54,218 bases of DNA from Porphyromonas bennonis DSM 23058 = JCM 16335 (GCF_000375645.1 NZ_AQWR01000012.1:1-54218), one strand, 5' to 3'; shown: positions 42,387 to 52,040, counted from the first letter of the stretch. Translations and numbers: made by a program. The notes: generated from the sequence alone by a model not told the origin.

Positions 42387-43877
42387 TTACTTAGCGAGGA
42401 GGTTGTGGGTCTCGCCGGGGTCGGTGGAGAGGTCGTAGAGCTGGGGGATGGTGTCCTGCCCTGTCTCTATGCCGGTCTGCCAGGCGCGCTTCGAGGGGCG
42501 CTTGACCGGGGGGATAAACTTGTACTTGCCGTACCGTATGGCGATCGTCGTCCCCAGTCCCTGCTCCACCATCAGCTCCCGCCCGGTGCCTCCGCGATTG
42601 AGCCACGTGGAGAGCTGATCCCGGCTGTCGGGTGCAGCGACAGGAGAGAGGGTGACTCCAAGGAGCGACGCCATGGAGCGAAGGAGGTCAATGTGCGACA
42701 CCAGATGATCCACCACCTCGCCCTCCGGGACCACTCCCGGCAGGCTGACGATGAATGGGACCCTCGTCCCGCCCTCGAAGAGCGAGTACTTGCCACCCCT
42801 GAATGGGCCGCAGACCCGGTGGCGCCCCCCGGCCAGCTCCGTCGCCTTGTCGTCGTAGCCATCGTCGAGGACTCCACCATTGTCAGATGTGAGGATGATC
42901 AGAGTATTTTCTCGCAGCCCCAGTCGCTCCAGTTCGTTCAGGATCGTCCGGACGGTGCCGTCAAATTGCAACAGCGCATCGCCCCTCAGACCGAGTTTAC
43001 TGGTCCTGTACTCCTCCTTAGGAAATCTCGGCACGTGGATGTCGTTGGTGCAGAGGTAGAGGAAGAAGGGTCGATCCTTATTCTGCCGGATAAAGTCCAC
43101 CGCATGGTGCTCGATGGAGTCGGCGATCAGCTCGTCCTTCCACAGAGCTCGACCGCCTCCCTTCATATAGCCGATGCGGGAGATACCATTGATGATGCTC
43201 TGGTCGTGTCCGTGGGAGGGCTTGAGGTTATAGAGCAACTCGGGATGATCTCGTCCGGTCGGTTCGCCCGGGAAGTTGTGCTTATAGCTGACAAGGATGG
43301 GACTGGAGGGATCGTAGTCGACCACCTGTCCATTCTCTATCCAGACGCAGGGAACTCTGTCAGCGGTGGCGGCCATGATATAAGAGTAATCAAAGCCGAG
43401 ATCCTGGGGATTTGGGGAGAGCTTCTGATTCCAGTCCTGCCCTGAGGGATTATCCCCGAGACCGAGGTGCCACTTGCCGATCGCCCCGGTAGTGTATCCT
43501 GCCTCACGGAAGAGATCGGCGACCGTGTACTGCTCCGGATGTATGATCATCGGAGCGTCTCCGCTGGCGACGCCGGTGTCCTCCCGCTTCCAGGCGTAGT
43601 GACCGGTCAGGAGGGAGTAACGTGAGGGGGTAGAAGTGGCGGCGACGCAGTGAGCGTCAGTGAATCGGGTCCCCCTCTGTGCCAGCTCCTCGACAGCCGG
43701 CGTCTCCACCCCGGATGTGCCATAGGGCGACAGGTCGCCCCATCCGATGTCATCAGCCAGCAGGACGATCACATTGGGTCTCTCCGGCAGCTCCTTGTCT
43801 CTCTGCTCTTGAGCTGTTACAGGAAGGGTTGCGAGAGAGGCCAGTCCGATGGAAACGGATAGTTTGCTTTTATTCAT
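42387..43877 (-). CDS. Sulfatase 2 (S1 family, serine-type), secreted
   Basis: 496 aa. Signal peptide to about residue 23 (TLPVTAQ). Motifs: VIVLLADDIGWGDLSPYG (metal Asp pair), TSTPSRYSLLTG (Ser-x-Pro-x-Arg for formylglycine), GKWHLGLGD, ILTSDNGGV and C-terminal LYDLSTDPGETHNLL. It lies 10 bp after susD and closes the sigma-fecR-susC-susD-sulfatase operon. The last ~120 codons are present a second time at 50739-51101. The likely role is desulfation of host or algal glycan captured by SusCD. Confidence 0.93.
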   Translation of the reverse strand: MNKSKLSVSIGLASLATLPVTAQEQRDKELPERPNVIVLLADDIGWGDLSPYGTSGVETPAVEELAQRGTRFTDAHCVAATSTPSRYSLLTGHYAWKREDTGVASGDAPMIIHPEQYTVADLFREAGYTTGAIGKWHLGLGDNPSGQDWNQKLSPNPQDLGFDYSYIMAATADRVPCVWIENGQVVDYDPSSPILVSYKHNFPGEPTGRDHPELLYNLKPSHGHDQSIINGISRIGYMKGGGRALWKDELIADSIEHHAVDFIRQNKDRPFFLYLCTNDIHVPRFPKEEYRTSKLGLRGDALLQFDGTVRTILNELERLGLRENTLIILTSDNGGVLDDGYDDKATELAGGRHRVCGPFRGGKYSLFEGGTRVPFIVSLPGVVPEGEVVDHLVSHIDLLRSMASLLGVTLSPVAAPDSRDQLSTWLNRGGTGRELMVEQGLGTTIAIRYGKYKFIPPVKRPSKRAWQTGIETGQDTIPQLYDLSTDPGETHNLLAK

Positions 43878-43887
43878 AACTGATCTA

Positions 43888-45519
43888 TTAAGACTGCTTT
43901 CTTAAGTTTGGATTTATATCCTGCTCAGACTGGGGATAGGGCCATCTGTAGTCAATGTCCGACCGGAAGCTTCTTTGATTGACATACCAGCGATCGTAAG
44001 GGTCCTTGATGTCGCCTTTTTTATTCATACGCTTAGCACCAGGGAAAGGTGAGCCATATATGTCTCCACTGAGGACCTCTTCCCCGATGTGCCAGCGGAT
44101 TATATCCCAGTAGCGGATTCCCTCGCAAGCAAGCTCTACACGTCGCTCATTGCGAATTCGCTTACGAAGGTCTTGAGTGTTCTCGAGTGTAATGGGTGGC
44201 ATATTGACAGAGGGTCGCTTCCTGATCAGGTTTACGGTCTGATTAAGGAGATCTTGTGTGACGACTCCGTTATTCATCTCCATACTGGCCTCAAGATAGC
44301 TTAGCAAAACTTCCGCATATCTGATGACAGGCACATCTCCACCATAGAGTGTCAGAGAGCCACTGTACCCCTCATCAAGAAATTTCCTAAGCAGAAATCC
44401 TGTCTGGGTGGTCTGACCACCCATGACTTTGTCCGGACTCTTGCTGTCAGGGTCACTAATATATTTCTCACCCTTGAAGTCTGCACCATTATATAGTATG
44501 GTATACCTAAGACGGGGATCACGATTTTCTCCTAAGTCACTTGGATTGTAGAGCGGACTATCAAATGAAAATTGAGATCCATCGGTGAATTCGTAGGCTT
44601 CAAAAAGAGATCCTAACACATTTGCCAAGCACCATCCGCCATCCTTAGCCGGCAGTGCATGCTGATGAATGGCATTTCCAGCAAGCCCAGGAAGGTACTG
44701 AAAGGAGAAGATGATTTCCGAGCTGCTTTCCCCCTTCTCCGTGAATAAATCGGTGTAGTTATTGTACAGCGTGTTATCGCCAAAGTCGATAATCTGCTTA
44801 AATGCTTTAGCTGCCTCCTCCCATCGCTCCTCAGCAAGGAAAACCCTGCCAAGAAATGCTAGTGCAGCTTGCTTACAAGCTCTTCCTTTCTCATCAGCTT
44901 TGAGCTCCTTATATTGAGGTAGGTCTGCCGACGACTCGGAAAATTCTTTCACAAGGAAGTTGACCAGTTCTTTATGCTTAGTCACCTCCGCATGATTACC
45001 CTCTTCAGGAGTAATTACCGTTGTGATTAACGGTACGTCACGGAAGTACTGACTAAGATAGAAATATTGAGTTGCCCTAATGAATCTTGCCTCAGCAATA
45101 TATCTCTTTGTCATCTTTGTCTCTGGGAGACTCGTGATGTTCTGAAGTAACTCATTGCACCTCCCTATTTTAGAGTAGCTGTTAGTCCAGTACTTTGAGA
45201 TGAAGGCATTGGTAGAGACTAGTTGACCAGAAGAAATTTTGAAGAAATTAGAGTTCGTGTTTCTTCGGTCGTACATATTGTCACTGGCAAACTCTAGGAA
45301 GATAAGCCCTCCATATGACCACCAGTCAGATGGGACGTACTCCGGACCTGAGAATGAAGCATTCCCTCTGTAAATACCTGTAAGGACTACATCTATGTTG
45401 TCTTCGCTTTGCCATACTGTCTTCCTTGATAGCCTGTCAAGAGGATCTCGATTGAGGTCACAGGATGAAAGACCGAGCAGGGACAAGCATATTGCAAGGA
45501 TTATATATTTAGTTCTCAT
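43888..45519 (-). CDS. SusD/RagB family glycan-binding lipoprotein
   Basis: 543 aa. Lipoprotein signal ILAICLSLLGLSSC (lipobox LSSC, +2 Asp). Classical SusD features: RDPLDRLSRKTVWQSEDNID at the N terminus, ARFIRATQYFYLSQYFRDVPL, and the C-terminal RIRNERRVELACEGIRYWDI and GDIKDPYDRWY. It caps the SusC barrel encoded immediately upstream (4-bp gap) and presents oligosaccharide. AT content is a little higher than in the flanking housekeeping genes, consistent with an acquired locus. Confidence 0.95.
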   Translation of the reverse strand: MRTKYIILAICLSLLGLSSCDLNRDPLDRLSRKTVWQSEDNIDVVLTGIYRGNASFSGPEYVPSDWWSYGGLIFLEFASDNMYDRRNTNSNFFKISSGQLVSTNAFISKYWTNSYSKIGRCNELLQNITSLPETKMTKRYIAEARFIRATQYFYLSQYFRDVPLITTVITPEEGNHAEVTKHKELVNFLVKEFSESSADLPQYKELKADEKGRACKQAALAFLGRVFLAEERWEEAAKAFKQIIDFGDNTLYNNYTDLFTEKGESSSEIIFSFQYLPGLAGNAIHQHALPAKDGGWCLANVLGSLFEAYEFTDGSQFSFDSPLYNPSDLGENRDPRLRYTILYNGADFKGEKYISDPDSKSPDKVMGGQTTQTGFLLRKFLDEGYSGSLTLYGGDVPVIRYAEVLLSYLEASMEMNNGVVTQDLLNQTVNLIRKRPSVNMPPITLENTQDLRKRIRNERRVELACEGIRYWDIIRWHIGEEVLSGDIYGSPFPGAKRMNKKGDIKDPYDRWYVNQRSFRSDIDYRWPYPQSEQDINPNLRKQS

Positions 45520-45523
45520 AAGT

Positions 45524-48500
45524 TTATAAGCTGAAATTTAGCCCAAAGGTTATTGTCCTAAGTATCGGATAGAAAGCTCCTCCGGTATTGATCTCAGGAT
45601 CCCATCCTTTTGGGTACTTGTTAAATGTATAAAGGTTGTCTCCAGAAAGGTATAGCCTTAGAGATGAGATTTGAGGCAACCATTGCTTGTGAAGGGTATA
45701 CCCTATCTGTACGTTCTTGATCCTAAGGTAGGATGCGTCTCTGAGCCAGAAGTCGGAGACCTCTGTGTTTGCAGTTCCTGTGCCGGGGATTGCCTCAAGA
45801 CGTGGGTACTTGGCGTAGCGATCGGGCTGATCCGGCCTAAACCGGTTGTCCGCCTGCCATCTCTGGATATTTCCCTCCTGGAAAAAAGCATATCCCGCAA
45901 AGTTGTTTAGATATCCCTTTACGCCGGCAACTCCTTGCAACTGTATTGTAAAGTCTATCCCCTTATAGCCCATTCCTCCGGATATACTAAAGGTGTATTT
46001 CGGAATCGATGATCCCAGTACAGTCCTATCATAGTTGGGGTCTACGACTCCGTCAGGTTTCCCATCAGGCCCTAATAGGTCCTTATACCTAATGTCTCCG
46101 GGGACGCTTTTGGGATTGATCTTTTTCTGATTTGCCCAAGCTTTGATGTCCTCTTGGTCGGTAAAGACACCATCGGTCTTGTAGCCATAGTAGATATCTA
46201 TTGGATGGCCTATAAAGAGGTTTCCACTGCCGACTAGTCCATTAAGCTGCTTGACATCTCCCACACCGAGAGACTTGATTCGGTTGTCTATATAGGTAAA
46301 GTTTCCGGTCAGGTTGTAGCTGAAGTCTCCTTTTACATATTGGTGTCCTATTTCTACCTCGATACCCTTGTTGGTTAGTGTACCTGTGTTGATGGGAGAT
46401 ACTTTAAGACCGGACACCTTTGATACACTACCTCCCGGCGCAAAGAGTATATCATAGGTGGTACGAGAAAAGTAGTTGACATTGAGGGTCAGTGCGCCAT
46501 TGAGGATAGAAGACTCAAAACCTGCATCCCAAGTCCTGGTGCTTTCCCACGAGAGATTTTCGTCCGTGGACTTAGTCACGGCAGCTCCCTGGTGAAGTGT
46601 ATTGCCGAATGGATAAAAGAGGCCCAGGTCATATACAGTCTGGTAGGGGTAGACTCCGATCTCTTGATTTCCAAGTACTCCAAGTGATACCTTGAGCTTA
46701 AGATTACTGATCCACTCGAGTGAGTTGCAATTCTTGAAGAAATCCTCTTCGCTTACTCGCCATCCTAGGGCAGCTGATGGGAAAAACGCATACCGCTTAT
46801 GCGATGAAAATCTTGAAGAGCCATCATAGCGCCCCGTTATCTCCAATAGGTACTTCGAGGCGTAGTTGTAGTCTAAGCGTCCAAATACTGATTGCATAGC
46901 CCACTCTGTTCCTCCGCCATTTCCCTTTTGGTTGTCAGGAGATCCCACATTGATGTATGGGAGGTCATTAGAGGCCAGCTTGTCACGCTCTGCCCCCACA
47001 TACCTACTGGAGTAATCCTCGTAGGAGTAGCCGAGTAGAGCAGATAGACCATGCTCTCCCACCTGACCTGTGTAGTTTACAGTCGACTGAAGGGTTTTGT
47101 AAAAGTTCCTTACCATCTGATCGTTCAGTGAGGAGGCCCCTGGGGTGAGTCCGTTTTGTAAGGTAATAGAGGAGCGGAATTGCTTGGACTCGCTGTTGTT
47201 ATGATTCATTCCGGCAATTACTTTCATCTCCAATTCCTTGATCGGCTTGTAAGATAGAGAGACGTTCGTGCGGGCGGAAAACCTTCTGTTATTAGCGAAG
47301 GACTTGCTTTCGATCCAGGCAAGAGGCGTACCATGCATTTCTGGTCCCAGGCCATATTCACCCGTAGACAGTTTCGTGGGCTTAATACCTGGGAATCGTA
47401 GTGCTTTAAGGATGATGTGTTCCATTGACTCAACATCCTCTCCACCAGGAGTGATAGGCTCGTTTCGCTCTGAAACCAGTGCATGCAGATTGACAGAGAT
47501 GGAAAGATTATCACTCAGGTTGATGGTAAAGTTTGTTCTCCCGTCGTACCTCGTGAAGTAGTTCTTACTTACTAGCCCATCCTGATATAGAGCCCCTAAG
47601 GATGCGTAGTAGGACATCCTTTCAGTGCGTCCATTAATTGTTACGTGGTGGTTTGTTTGAGGAGCATTGCTCTTAAATAGGCTGCGCAAGTAGTCCTCCT
47701 GGGCATACACGTCTTTGTTACTTCCGTTACGGAAGCTTGCTATCTCTTCTTCGGAGTATGTAGGAGTGCCTGTGGCCTCGTTGAGGAGCTTTGCGTACTC
47801 CCAGGTTGGTACAAACTCTGGTAGGGCAGTGGGGGAGTTCCAGCCTACGTATCCACTGTATGATAGGTTGATCTTGTCTCCTTTCCCTTTTTTGGTGGTG
47901 ATTAGGATTACACCATTAGCTGCTCTTGATCCATAGATGGCAGCCGTTGATGCATCTTTGAGGACTGACACACTCTCCACATCTCTAGAGTTCACATCTG
48001 ATATGGATCCAGGTATGCCATCCACTAATACGAGTGGATTAGGAGAGCCTCCGAAAGATCCGATACCTCTGACACGTATACTGTTGCTTTCCTTTCCCGG
48101 GGCGCCTGATCGCTGAGTCACCGTGACTCCTGACATCATACCGGTGAGTGCGTTTACTAAGTTTGCAGAGGACTTTTTCGTTAGGTCATCTCCTTTAACT
48201 TGAGCGATCGATCCGACCACATTCACCTTCTTCTGGGTGCCGTAGCCGACGACGACTACCTCCTCTAGGAGCTCAGAGTCTTCGTGCAGGGTGATGGTGA
48301 TGTCAGTGCGCCCATTGAGAGCCACTTCCTGTGGGGTCATTCCTACGAAGGTGATACGCAGGGTGGCATCTGCCGGTACGTCCTTGAGCTCAAAGTTGCC
48401 GTCAATGTCTGTAAATGCCCCCTTACCCTGTACGCCTACTACGGCAATGGTGGCTGACATTATCGGCTGTCCCTCTTTGTCAAGCACCTTACCCTTGACG

Positions 48501-48880
48501 GTGATAGTCTTGGACTGGCTGTTCTTGCTTGCTTGTGTTAGTACAATCAGACCATCACGAACCTCGCACGATAGTCCTTTGTCACGGAAAGCTTCCAGGA
48601 TCTTGTCCAAGGAGGCATCAGTTAGCTCCAGATGGAGAGGCTCCGAGAGGTTCACGTCCCGGTCGTTGTAGAAGAAGTGCAGTCCTGTCTGCTGCTCCAC
48701 CGCTTTTATCACCGAGCCAATGGTGCCGCTCGGCTGCATTACGGTGATAGAGGCATCCGACTGCGCTGCTGCCGGCTGTGGCATGGCACCGAAGGCCGGT
48801 GCTGCGAGGAGGACCATCATAGACAGTGCCACCCGCACCGAACCGCTAGCGTGGCGGCGGAGAGATGATTTCACACTCAT
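45524..48880 (-). CDS. SusC-family TonB-dependent transporter with STN signalling domain
   Basis: 1118 aa from ATG 48880. An alternative ATG at 48916, overlapping the fecR stop, adds 12 residues, but the signal peptide pattern starts at MSVKSSLRRHAS. An STN domain (about 45-115; VEQQTGLHFFYNDRDVNLSE) is followed by a CarboxypepD-like domain (about 128-205; VKGKVLDKEGQPIMSATIAV), TonB box LEEVVVVGYGTQKK, and plug VLKDASTAAIYGSRAANGV. The C terminus is RTITFGLNFSL. The STN domain contacts the periplasmic part of the FecR anti-sigma, so substrate binding should release the ECF sigma encoded in the same operon. Confidence 0.96.
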   Translation of the reverse strand: MSVKSSLRRHASGSVRVALSMMVLLAAPAFGAMPQPAAAQSDASITVMQPSGTIGSVIKAVEQQTGLHFFYNDRDVNLSEPLHLELTDASLDKILEAFRDKGLSCEVRDGLIVLTQASKNSQSKTITVKGKVLDKEGQPIMSATIAVVGVQGKGAFTDIDGNFELKDVPADATLRITFVGMTPQEVALNGRTDITITLHEDSELLEEVVVVGYGTQKKVNVVGSIAQVKGDDLTKKSSANLVNALTGMMSGVTVTQRSGAPGKESNSIRVRGIGSFGGSPNPLVLVDGIPGSISDVNSRDVESVSVLKDASTAAIYGSRAANGVILITTKKGKGDKINLSYSGYVGWNSPTALPEFVPTWEYAKLLNEATGTPTYSEEEIASFRNGSNKDVYAQEDYLRSLFKSNAPQTNHHVTINGRTERMSYYASLGALYQDGLVSKNYFTRYDGRTNFTINLSDNLSISVNLHALVSERNEPITPGGEDVESMEHIILKALRFPGIKPTKLSTGEYGLGPEMHGTPLAWIESKSFANNRRFSARTNVSLSYKPIKELEMKVIAGMNHNNSESKQFRSSITLQNGLTPGASSLNDQMVRNFYKTLQSTVNYTGQVGEHGLSALLGYSYEDYSSRYVGAERDKLASNDLPYINVGSPDNQKGNGGGTEWAMQSVFGRLDYNYASKYLLEITGRYDGSSRFSSHKRYAFFPSAALGWRVSEEDFFKNCNSLEWISNLKLKVSLGVLGNQEIGVYPYQTVYDLGLFYPFGNTLHQGAAVTKSTDENLSWESTRTWDAGFESSILNGALTLNVNYFSRTTYDILFAPGGSVSKVSGLKVSPINTGTLTNKGIEVEIGHQYVKGDFSYNLTGNFTYIDNRIKSLGVGDVKQLNGLVGSGNLFIGHPIDIYYGYKTDGVFTDQEDIKAWANQKKINPKSVPGDIRYKDLLGPDGKPDGVVDPNYDRTVLGSSIPKYTFSISGGMGYKGIDFTIQLQGVAGVKGYLNNFAGYAFFQEGNIQRWQADNRFRPDQPDRYAKYPRLEAIPGTGTANTEVSDFWLRDASYLRIKNVQIGYTLHKQWLPQISSLRLYLSGDNLYTFNKYPKGWDPEINTGGAFYPILRTITFGLNFSL

Positions 48881-48915
48881 AATAGGGGTTTGAAATAATG
48901 TTATGTTGAGGGGCA

Positions 48916-50025
48916 TCACCGATGGCTTACGACCACGTGGTGCTCCTCGTGTTGTTGGTTGGTTATGCTAAGCTTGGTGGTTGTCTCCAGTAGGCTGAAG
49001 ACGAAGTCTCTGCTGTACTCTCTCTTCAGTGCACCGGTATATGTATTCTCCTTGAGGGAGTCGGAGGTAAAGGTGGTGTCAAATCCGTACCACCGTCCAA
49101 GATAAGTCATGATAGAGGATAGAGATAGGTGACTGAAGACAAACGTCCCCTCCACCCATGCGGTCTTTGTCCTCAGATCTGCCGGTCTGCTCTCCAGACT
49201 GCCGTCTCTGCTACGGACAGCCTCCTCTCCGGGATGGAGCATAAGAGATCGACCCTCCTTATCGGTGACTCTCAGTCTCCCCTCCACTAGAGTTGCCGTA
49301 GGCTCCTGCTCCGGGTAGAGACAGATATTAAATGTAGTCCCGAGCACCTCCAGGTCCATTTCCGGCAGTGTGACACGGAAGGGGTGTTTCTCGTCATGCG
49401 CCACATCCATCAGCGCCTCACCTGACTCCAGAGCTATGCGACGTCCACCCGAGAACGAAGTGGGCATCCTTAGTTGAGAGACGGAGTTGAGCAATACCAT
49501 TGTACCATCCTCCAGGAGGACGTTTCCACGCCTTGTCTCCGGCACAACGAGAGTCACTGCCTCATCGGGACTGAGGAGAGGGGCCATCTCCGCCATCTTA
49601 AGTGTGTCCTGGTCCCCTAGACGGAGGTGCATTCTTGATCCGTCTGCTCGCAAGAGTACCAGATCCCTATCTCCTGCAAGGGAGTCAGGAAGAATGTAGG
49701 ACTGCCGTAACAGGTCCATTGCGACTTGACTCTCCTCCGGCAATAGCTCACTACCTCTCTGTGGTAGGAGTAGGATCATCAGCACGCCGATAAAGGCAGC
49801 TGCTGCCCCAAGAGAGACTGCGATGAGACGTCTTCGTTGTCTCCTCTGCCTCTCCCGACGATCCACTTCGGCTTGTAGTCGTTCGTATCCTACACGGACA
49901 TCGAAGTCCGGTGTCGCTGATAGATCCGAGAGCCGCTGGATCATCGGCAGATCCTCTGTCTCTGCCCTCTCCTTGCCGGATAGGACAGACTCTATATGGT
50001 GTATGTACTCAGACTGATCCTTCAT
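48916..50025 (-). CDS. FecR-family anti-sigma factor
   Basis: 369 aa from ATG 50025; an upstream TTG in the frame is not used. Residues 1-75 are the cytoplasmic sigma-binding part. One membrane helix is at about 80-102 (LIAVSLGAAAAFIGVLMILLL). The FecR domain follows (VLLEDGTMVLLNSVSQLRMP, VAHDEKHPFRVTLPEMDLEV, TLVEGRLRV), then DUF4974 at the C terminus. Its stop shares a base with a possible start of susC (TGATG). It relays the SusC STN signal to the sigma factor. Confidence 0.94.
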   Translation of the reverse strand: MKDQSEYIHHIESVLSGKERAETEDLPMIQRLSDLSATPDFDVRVGYERLQAEVDRRERQRRQRRRLIAVSLGAAAAFIGVLMILLLPQRGSELLPEESQVAMDLLRQSYILPDSLAGDRDLVLLRADGSRMHLRLGDQDTLKMAEMAPLLSPDEAVTLVVPETRRGNVLLEDGTMVLLNSVSQLRMPTSFSGGRRIALESGEALMDVAHDEKHPFRVTLPEMDLEVLGTTFNICLYPEQEPTATLVEGRLRVTDKEGRSLMLHPGEEAVRSRDGSLESRPADLRTKTAWVEGTFVFSHLSLSSIMTYLGRWYGFDTTFTSDSLKENTYTGALKREYSRDFVFSLLETTTKLSITNQQHEEHHVVVSHR

Positions 50026-50121
50026 AATGGATGACAAAAGGTGTTGCGAGAGGTGCGCCGATAGGTGCCTCTCTGATTGTAAGACGATCGAGAAGTGAAA
50101 AAGGGTGAAGAGGGGGAAGAT

Positions 50122-50679
50122 CTAAGAAAGATGCGTGAGGATGATCCAGAGCCCGATCATAGCGAGGGGGTCGCTGCGAAGTTTCTTCCTCGCTATGCGA
50201 AGTTGGGTCTTGACAGTATTGATTGAGATCCCCTTCCGCTCTGCGATCTCGGAGTACTTCAGCCCCTCCATGGTGGCGAGGAGAAATATTTCACGCGCCG
50301 CTTCAGGTAAGCTCTGTACGAGACGCCACGCCTGACTGATCATCGCCTCTCTCTCCTCTTCGGTCAGGTCCTCGAGGTCTGCCACCTCCATCTCGTACCG
50401 CACTCTCTCCTCGTGAGCTCTGACTACTGAGCGATGACGGATCACATCGTAGATACGATTTTTGACCAGTGTAGCTAGGTAAGAGTGGGGATTGCGGATG
50501 GATGATGGGTCTACTCGCTGCTCCCAGAGCTGCATAAAGACCTCCTGCACCACCTCCTCTGCGAGAAACGAGTCTCCGCACACCGCTACCCCCACCCAGT
50601 ACATCTCTCGAGCATGGGTGATATAGAAGGTCTCAAAGGTATGGTCACTCTCGGGTCTCAATGTGCGAGGAAATGTCAC
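50122..50679 (-). CDS. ECF RNA polymerase sigma-70 factor (Bacteroidetes family)
   Basis: 185 aa from a GTG start; no ATG fits upstream of region 2. Region 2 contains FLAEEVVQEVFMQLWE. Region 4 contains LKYSEIAERKGISINTVKTQLRIARKKLR. The promoter box lies about 15 bases upstream of the start. It pairs with the downstream FecR anti-sigma and STN-type SusC, a trans-envelope relay expected to control this glycan locus. Confidence 0.95.
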   Translation of the reverse strand: MTFPRTLRPESDHTFETFYITHAREMYWVGVAVCGDSFLAEEVVQEVFMQLWEQRVDPSSIRNPHSYLATLVKNRIYDVIRHRSVVRAHEERVRYEMEVADLEDLTEEEREAMISQAWRLVQSLPEAAREIFLLATMEGLKYSEIAERKGISINTVKTQLRIARKKLRSDPLAMIGLWIILTHLS

Positions 50680-50693
50680 CTTGGCATCTCCGT

Positions 50694-50701
50694 CAAAGGT
50701 A
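50694..50701 (-). promoter_or_regulatory. -7 box of the ECF sigma operon
   Basis: Minus-strand TACCTTTG fits TAnnTTTG. The predicted leader before the GTG at 50679 is about 8 bases. The box is only 37 bp from the end of the duplicated sulfatase fragment. Confidence 0.55.
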
Positions 50702-50738
50702 CAATATTTCCCGACAGAGCCCTTGTGTTACAGCTGGG

Positions 50739-51101
50739 TTAGCGGGCGAGGAGGTTGTGGGTCTCGCCGGGGTCGGTGGAGAGGTCGTAGAGCTGGGGGA
50801 TGGAGTCCTGCCCGGTCTCTATGCCGGTCTGCCAGGCGCGCCTCGTGGGGCGCTTGACCGGGGGGATAAACTTGTACTTGCCGTACCGTATGGCGATCGT
50901 CGTCCCCAGTCCCTGCTCCACCATCAGTTCCCGCCCGGTGCCTCCGCGATTGAGCCACGTGGAGAGCTGATCCCGGCTGTCGGGTGCAGCGACAGGAGAG
51001 AGGGTGACTCCGAGGAGCGAAGCCATGGAGCGAAGGAGGTCAATGTGCGACACCAGATGATCCACCACCTCGCCCTCCGGGACCACTCCCGGTAGGCTGA
51101 C
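50739..51101 (-). pseudogene. Truncated sulfatase 2 C-terminal copy
   Basis: About 363 bp, same strand as, and roughly 97% identical by eye to, the 3' end of sulfatase 2 (42387-42748). It encodes from VPEGEVVDHLVSHID to THNLLAR with only a few substitutions (for example PTRRAW for PSKRAW). The catalytic N-terminal three quarters are absent. Similarity stops at GGCTGACG (51101), 22 bp before the miaA stop. It has no start or active-site motif, so it is a non-functional fragment. Confidence 0.92.
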
Positions 51102-51122
51102 GTCTCGTCCGGTGCTCCATAC

Positions 51123-52031
51123 TCATCTCTTACTATACTCTCTCAGGATTAGGTCGGCGGTCTCGGCGGGGGTGTCGGCGGGCGGTATAGGGATAATGGT
51201 TAGACCTCGCCGCTCCATGCCGCGGATCCAGGTCATCTGACGCTTGGCAAACTGATGTATCGCCACCTCCAGGCGCTCCCGCATCTCCTCATAGGTGAGC
51301 TTGCCGGTGACGTAGTCCGTCACGTAGCGGTACTCCAGCCCATAGTAGGTGAGTTGCTCAGGGCGAAGGTGCTGCAGCAGCCCCTCCACCTCCTCCACCA
51401 TCCCTCCGAGGAGTCTTCGGTCAAGTCGCTCGCTGATCCGTCTGCGCCGGGTCTCCCGGGAGATGTCGAGGCAGTAGATCGGTCCCTCCAGTGGGGGACG
51501 ATCCAGATACCGCTCGCCATGGTCGCGGAAGTAGAGTGCCACCTCTATCGCCCGCTCCATCCGTCGCCTATTCTCCGGATCCCTCACCTCCTCCAGCGCA
51601 CCCAGCTGCTCCGCTCTCTCGCGAAGCGCATCGAGACTAAGCTGTCCCAGCTCCTCTCTCAGCTGCTCGTCCCGAGGGACATCCGGCAGGTGGTACCCCC
51701 GGACCGCCGCCTCGACGTAGAGCCCCGAGCCACCGCAGAGGATCCTCGGTGTCTTCACAGGCAGCGACTGCCATACTTGGTCAAAGTCCTCTAGGTACTG
51801 GAAGAGACTGTAGTGGTCACCCGCCTCGGCAATGTCTATCAGGTAGTAGGGAACCGGATCCCCATCCACTACATAGTCCTCCAGATCCTTCCCCGTCCCG
51901 AGGTCCATCCCCCGGTAGACCTGCCGCGAGTCACCGCTCAGCACCACCCCGCCCATCCGGTGGGCAAGGTGCGCCGCCACGGGGGTCTTCCCAGATGCGG
52001 TCGGCCCGATGATCGTCAGCAGCTGAGGCAC
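51123..52031 (-). CDS. miaA: tRNA dimethylallyltransferase
   Basis: 302 aa. P-loop IGPTASGKTPVA, then VLSGDSRQVYRGMDLGTGK, the DENRRRMERAIEV-type segment and C-terminal HQFAKRQMTWIRGMERR. It prenylates A37 of tRNAs reading U-initial codons. It follows the nucleotidyltransferase gene by 9 bp on the same strand. The P-loop Pro after GKT and the CCGGSG-like GGSGLYVEA are normal for the family. Confidence 0.95.
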   Translation of the reverse strand: MPQLLTIIGPTASGKTPVAAHLAHRMGGVVLSGDSRQVYRGMDLGTGKDLEDYVVDGDPVPYYLIDIAEAGDHYSLFQYLEDFDQVWQSLPVKTPRILCGGSGLYVEAAVRGYHLPDVPRDEQLREELGQLSLDALRERAEQLGALEEVRDPENRRRMERAIEVALYFRDHGERYLDRPPLEGPIYCLDISRETRRRRISERLDRRLLGGMVEEVEGLLQHLRPEQLTYYGLEYRYVTDYVTGKLTYEEMRERLEVAIHQFAKRQMTWIRGMERRGLTIIPIPPADTPAETADLILREYSKR

Positions 52032-52040
52032 TCAGAGGGC

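Noticed and set aside
42375-43445. 356-aa plus-strand frame opposite sulfatase 2, with a related frame at 50661-51095
   Set aside because: Both are antisense to the same sulfatase sequence, so their similarity only reflects the duplication.
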